From NCBI GenBank assembly GCA_040752215.1, contig JBFMEX010000050.1, positions 1-16,168 on the forward strand: a stretch of 16,168 nucleotides of DNA, in the 5' to 3' direction. This DNA is from JBFMEX01 sp040752215 (lineage in GTDB: Bacteria; Pseudomonadota; Alphaproteobacteria; Rhizobiales; Hyphomicrobiaceae). The notes beneath the pieces were generated by a model. That model saw only the letters and a list, made by a program, of their open reading frames with translations. It did not search any database and was not told the DNA's origin. A program made the position numbers and the translations under genes. Positions 14,560 to 16,168 of this stretch are shown in pieces. Each line of letters starts with the position of its first letter. The stretch's first letter is position 1.

Positions 14560-16038
14560 ATGTCGACGCGTGTCCAGTCGGAAGCCATCGCCGCCGTCGC
14601 CGCCGCAGACCCTGGCCTGCGCGCGCGCCCAGTGCGACGCACCTGGTCGCGCCAAGTGGCGATGGATATCGTTGCGTTCCTCGATATCGCGGCGGTCATG
14701 TTGGGCGGGCTGCTGCCGGCCTCGATCTACGCGGTCGTCGGCGAGGCCGACACCAACTGGATCCTGGTCCTGCAGTCGCTGCTCGTCGCCGCGATCCTCG
14801 CCTACCTCTGCCTGCGCAAGTGGGGCATGTACGACACGATGCGCACGCACGACCTGCCGCAGAGCCCGGCGCTGCTGTTCGCCGCACTCGGCGTGGCGCT
14901 TATCGGTGTGCTCGGCATCGGCCTGCCGTACGCCGTGCAGAACACCCACGTGTGGATCTGGTACATCGTCTGGTTCCTGGCCAGCGGCACGCTGATCCTG
15001 ATGACCCGCGGTCTCGCGCACCCGATCCTGGCGCGGCTCTCGGCCAACGGGCGTTTCGACCGCCGGATCGCCGTGTTCGGCGCCGGCCAGATCGCGCGCC
15101 GGGTGCACGACACGCTCGCCGATCCCAAGTTCGGCATCACCTTCGTCGGCGTCTATGACGACCGCATGGATGACGACCGCGTAAACCCGGAAGGGCTGGT
15201 CGTGGCCGGCAAGCTCGACGAGCTCATCGAGGCGGCCCGCGCCGAGCGCATCGACCAAATCGTGATCGCGCTGCCGCCGTCCGCCGACCGGCGCATGAGC
15301 GAGGTCGCGCGGCGCCTGGAGCAGCTTCCGGTCAGCCTTCACGTCGTAACCCACATCTCGTCCGATCTAGTCGATGGCAACGAGCATCGCGTGTCGAGCA
15401 TCGGCGGCGTCGGGCTGATCGACGTCAAGGCCAAGCCGCTCGCGGACTGGGCGCCGCTCGTCAAGCGGGCGGAGGACGTCGTCATCGCCTCGGCACTGGT
15501 TGTACTGCTGGCGCCGGTGATGGCACTGATCGCGGTTGCGATAAAGCTCGAGAGCCAGGGTCCGGTGCTCTACCGTCAGCGCCGCCGCGGCCTGAACCAG
15601 CGCGTCATCGAGGTGTTGAAATTCCGCACGCTCAAAGTCGTTGAGTCCGACGAGGACGTGAAGCAGGTGCAGCCGAACGACCCGCGCGTGACGCGCCTCG
15701 GCCGCGTGCTGAGGAGAACCAGCCTCGACGAGCTGCCGCAGCTCTTCAACGTGCTCACTGGCGACATGTCGCTGGTCGGGCCGCGCCCGCACGCAATCCT
15801 GCACGACGAGCAGTATGGCCGCGAGCTGGAGGAGTACGCAAACCGCCACCAGGTGAAGCCGGGCATCACCGGGCTCGCACAGGTGCAGGGGCTCCGAGGC
15901 GAGACCAGCCAGCCGGAGAAGATGAAGGCGCGAGTTGCGGCCGATATCGCCTACATCAAGAGTTGGTCGCTCGGCCGAGACCTCGCGATCCTGGCGCAGA
16001 CGCTCTTGGTCGTGGTGTGGGGCCGCAACGCCCACTGA
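14560..16038 (+). CDS. WcaJ-like undecaprenyl-phosphate sugar phosphotransferase
   Basis: A 492-residue polyprenyl glycosylphosphotransferase, the initiating enzyme that moves a sugar-1-phosphate (often glucose or galactose) from a nucleotide sugar to undecaprenyl phosphate at the inner membrane. It has four N-terminal helices (about residues 32-55, 65-85, 103-122 and 128-150), then a nucleotide-fold-like domain with IAVFGAGQIARR (about 170-180), then a hydrophobic segment (about 307-330) and the catalytic bacterial sugar transferase domain: KFRTLK (354-359), SLDELPQLFN (388-397), DMSLVGPRP and KPGITGLAQVQGLRGET. The catalytic Asp-Glu pair is D390-E391. Length and layout match full-size WcaJ/ExoY-type enzymes. 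The ATG at 14560 has GAGG at 6-8 bases. Fourth confirmed gene of the EPS operon. Confidence 0.93.
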   Translation: MSTRVQSEAIAAVAAADPGLRARPVRRTWSRQVAMDIVAFLDIAAVMLGGLLPASIYAVVGEADTNWILVLQSLLVAAILAYLCLRKWGMYDTMRTHDLPQSPALLFAALGVALIGVLGIGLPYAVQNTHVWIWYIVWFLASGTLILMTRGLAHPILARLSANGRFDRRIAVFGAGQIARRVHDTLADPKFGITFVGVYDDRMDDDRVNPEGLVVAGKLDELIEAARAERIDQIVIALPPSADRRMSEVARRLEQLPVSLHVVTHISSDLVDGNEHRVSSIGGVGLIDVKAKPLADWAPLVKRAEDVVIASALVVLLAPVMALIAVAIKLESQGPVLYRQRRRGLNQRVIEVLKFRTLKVVESDEDVKQVQPNDPRVTRLGRVLRRTSLDELPQLFNVLTGDMSLVGPRPHAILHDEQYGRELEEYANRHQVKPGITGLAQVQGLRGETSQPEKMKARVAADIAYIKSWSLGRDLAILAQTLLVVVWGRNAH

Positions 16039-16086
16039 CGGGGACGGCGCGGCAAGCGCGCCGAGCGCGAAAGCGGGAGTGGAGAC

Positions 16087-16168
16087 ATGCTCAAAGGAAT
16101 GTCCGCCGCACCGGCTCCTGTGATGCTCGTCATCGCGAGCTTCCTCTGCCCGACGGAGCTTTCGCTCT
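16087..16168 (+). CDS. Start of a membrane protein, possibly O-antigen polymerase/ligase (cut by window end)
   Basis: The frame is open to the window end and begins MLKGMSAAPAPVMLVIASFL, followed by CPTELSL, after a purine-rich binding site (GGAGTGGAGAC) directly before the ATG at 16087. Only 27 residues are visible: a short polar start and then a hydrophobic segment. A C/P-P-T/E-x-S tail after the first helix is reminiscent of O-antigen ligase/Wzy-like proteins that often follow a WcaJ gene, but this is a guess from position and a few residues. Confidence 0.4.
   Translation, partial: MLKGMSAAPAPVMLVIASFLCPTELSL

Noticed and set aside
16046..16062. GC-only hairpin GGCGCG/CGCGCC after the glycosylphosphotransferase gene
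   Set aside because: A 6-bp stem without a T-tract in GC-rich DNA is weak, and the next gene starts soon after with a good ribosome binding site, so termination is unlikely.

Overview
The window is GC-rich, almost fully coding bacterial chromosome. The gene families suggest an alphaproteobacterium, probably Hyphomicrobiales-like: a TRAP carboxylate transporter, a serine-glyoxylate-type aminotransferase, a CTTGAC-type promoter, an FNR/FixK-type box and an exopolysaccharide (EPS) operon with a BBP2-like barrel. The assignment is an inference from style, not from a marker gene. I see no rRNA, tRNA, CRISPR array, insertion sequence or prophage gene.

Left part, 1-2520, minus strand: a class V (serine/alanine-glyoxylate) aminotransferase, then an L-2-haloacid dehalogenase with every known catalytic residue, then a universal stress protein. 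The aminotransferase has a good promoter at 2639-2668. The stress gene has a perfect TTGAT-N4-ATCAA box about 80 bp upstream of its start, overlapping the dehalogenase stop codon.

Middle part, 2953-7670, plus strand: a compact operon of TRAP DctP (Tat-exported), DctQ, DctM, an amidase overlapping dctM by 11 bp, and a 55-residue two-helix membrane protein. It probably imports an organic acid or amide and hydrolyses it. A convergent 2-hydroxyacid dehydrogenase (glyoxylate/hydroxypyruvate reductase type) follows on the minus strand, with a clear intrinsic terminator. Together with the aminotransferase and dehalogenase this suggests C2/C3 hydroxy- and oxo-acid metabolism around glyoxylate. A small secreted or anchored protein of unknown function (8920-9279) comes next.

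Right part, 9286-16168: an EPS locus. A SAM methyltransferase on the minus strand is divergent from a plus-strand operon. The operon holds a short Wza-like export lipoprotein without the outer-membrane helix, an outer-membrane beta-barrel, a Wzc-like chain-length regulator, a possible 29-codon leader ORF, a WcaJ-like polyprenyl glycosylphosphotransferase, and the start of another membrane protein cut by the window end. The barrel probably supplies the pore that the short export protein lacks. The Wzc-like protein has lost its Walker A lysine and has no C-terminal tyrosine cluster, so it is probably not an active tyrosine kinase.
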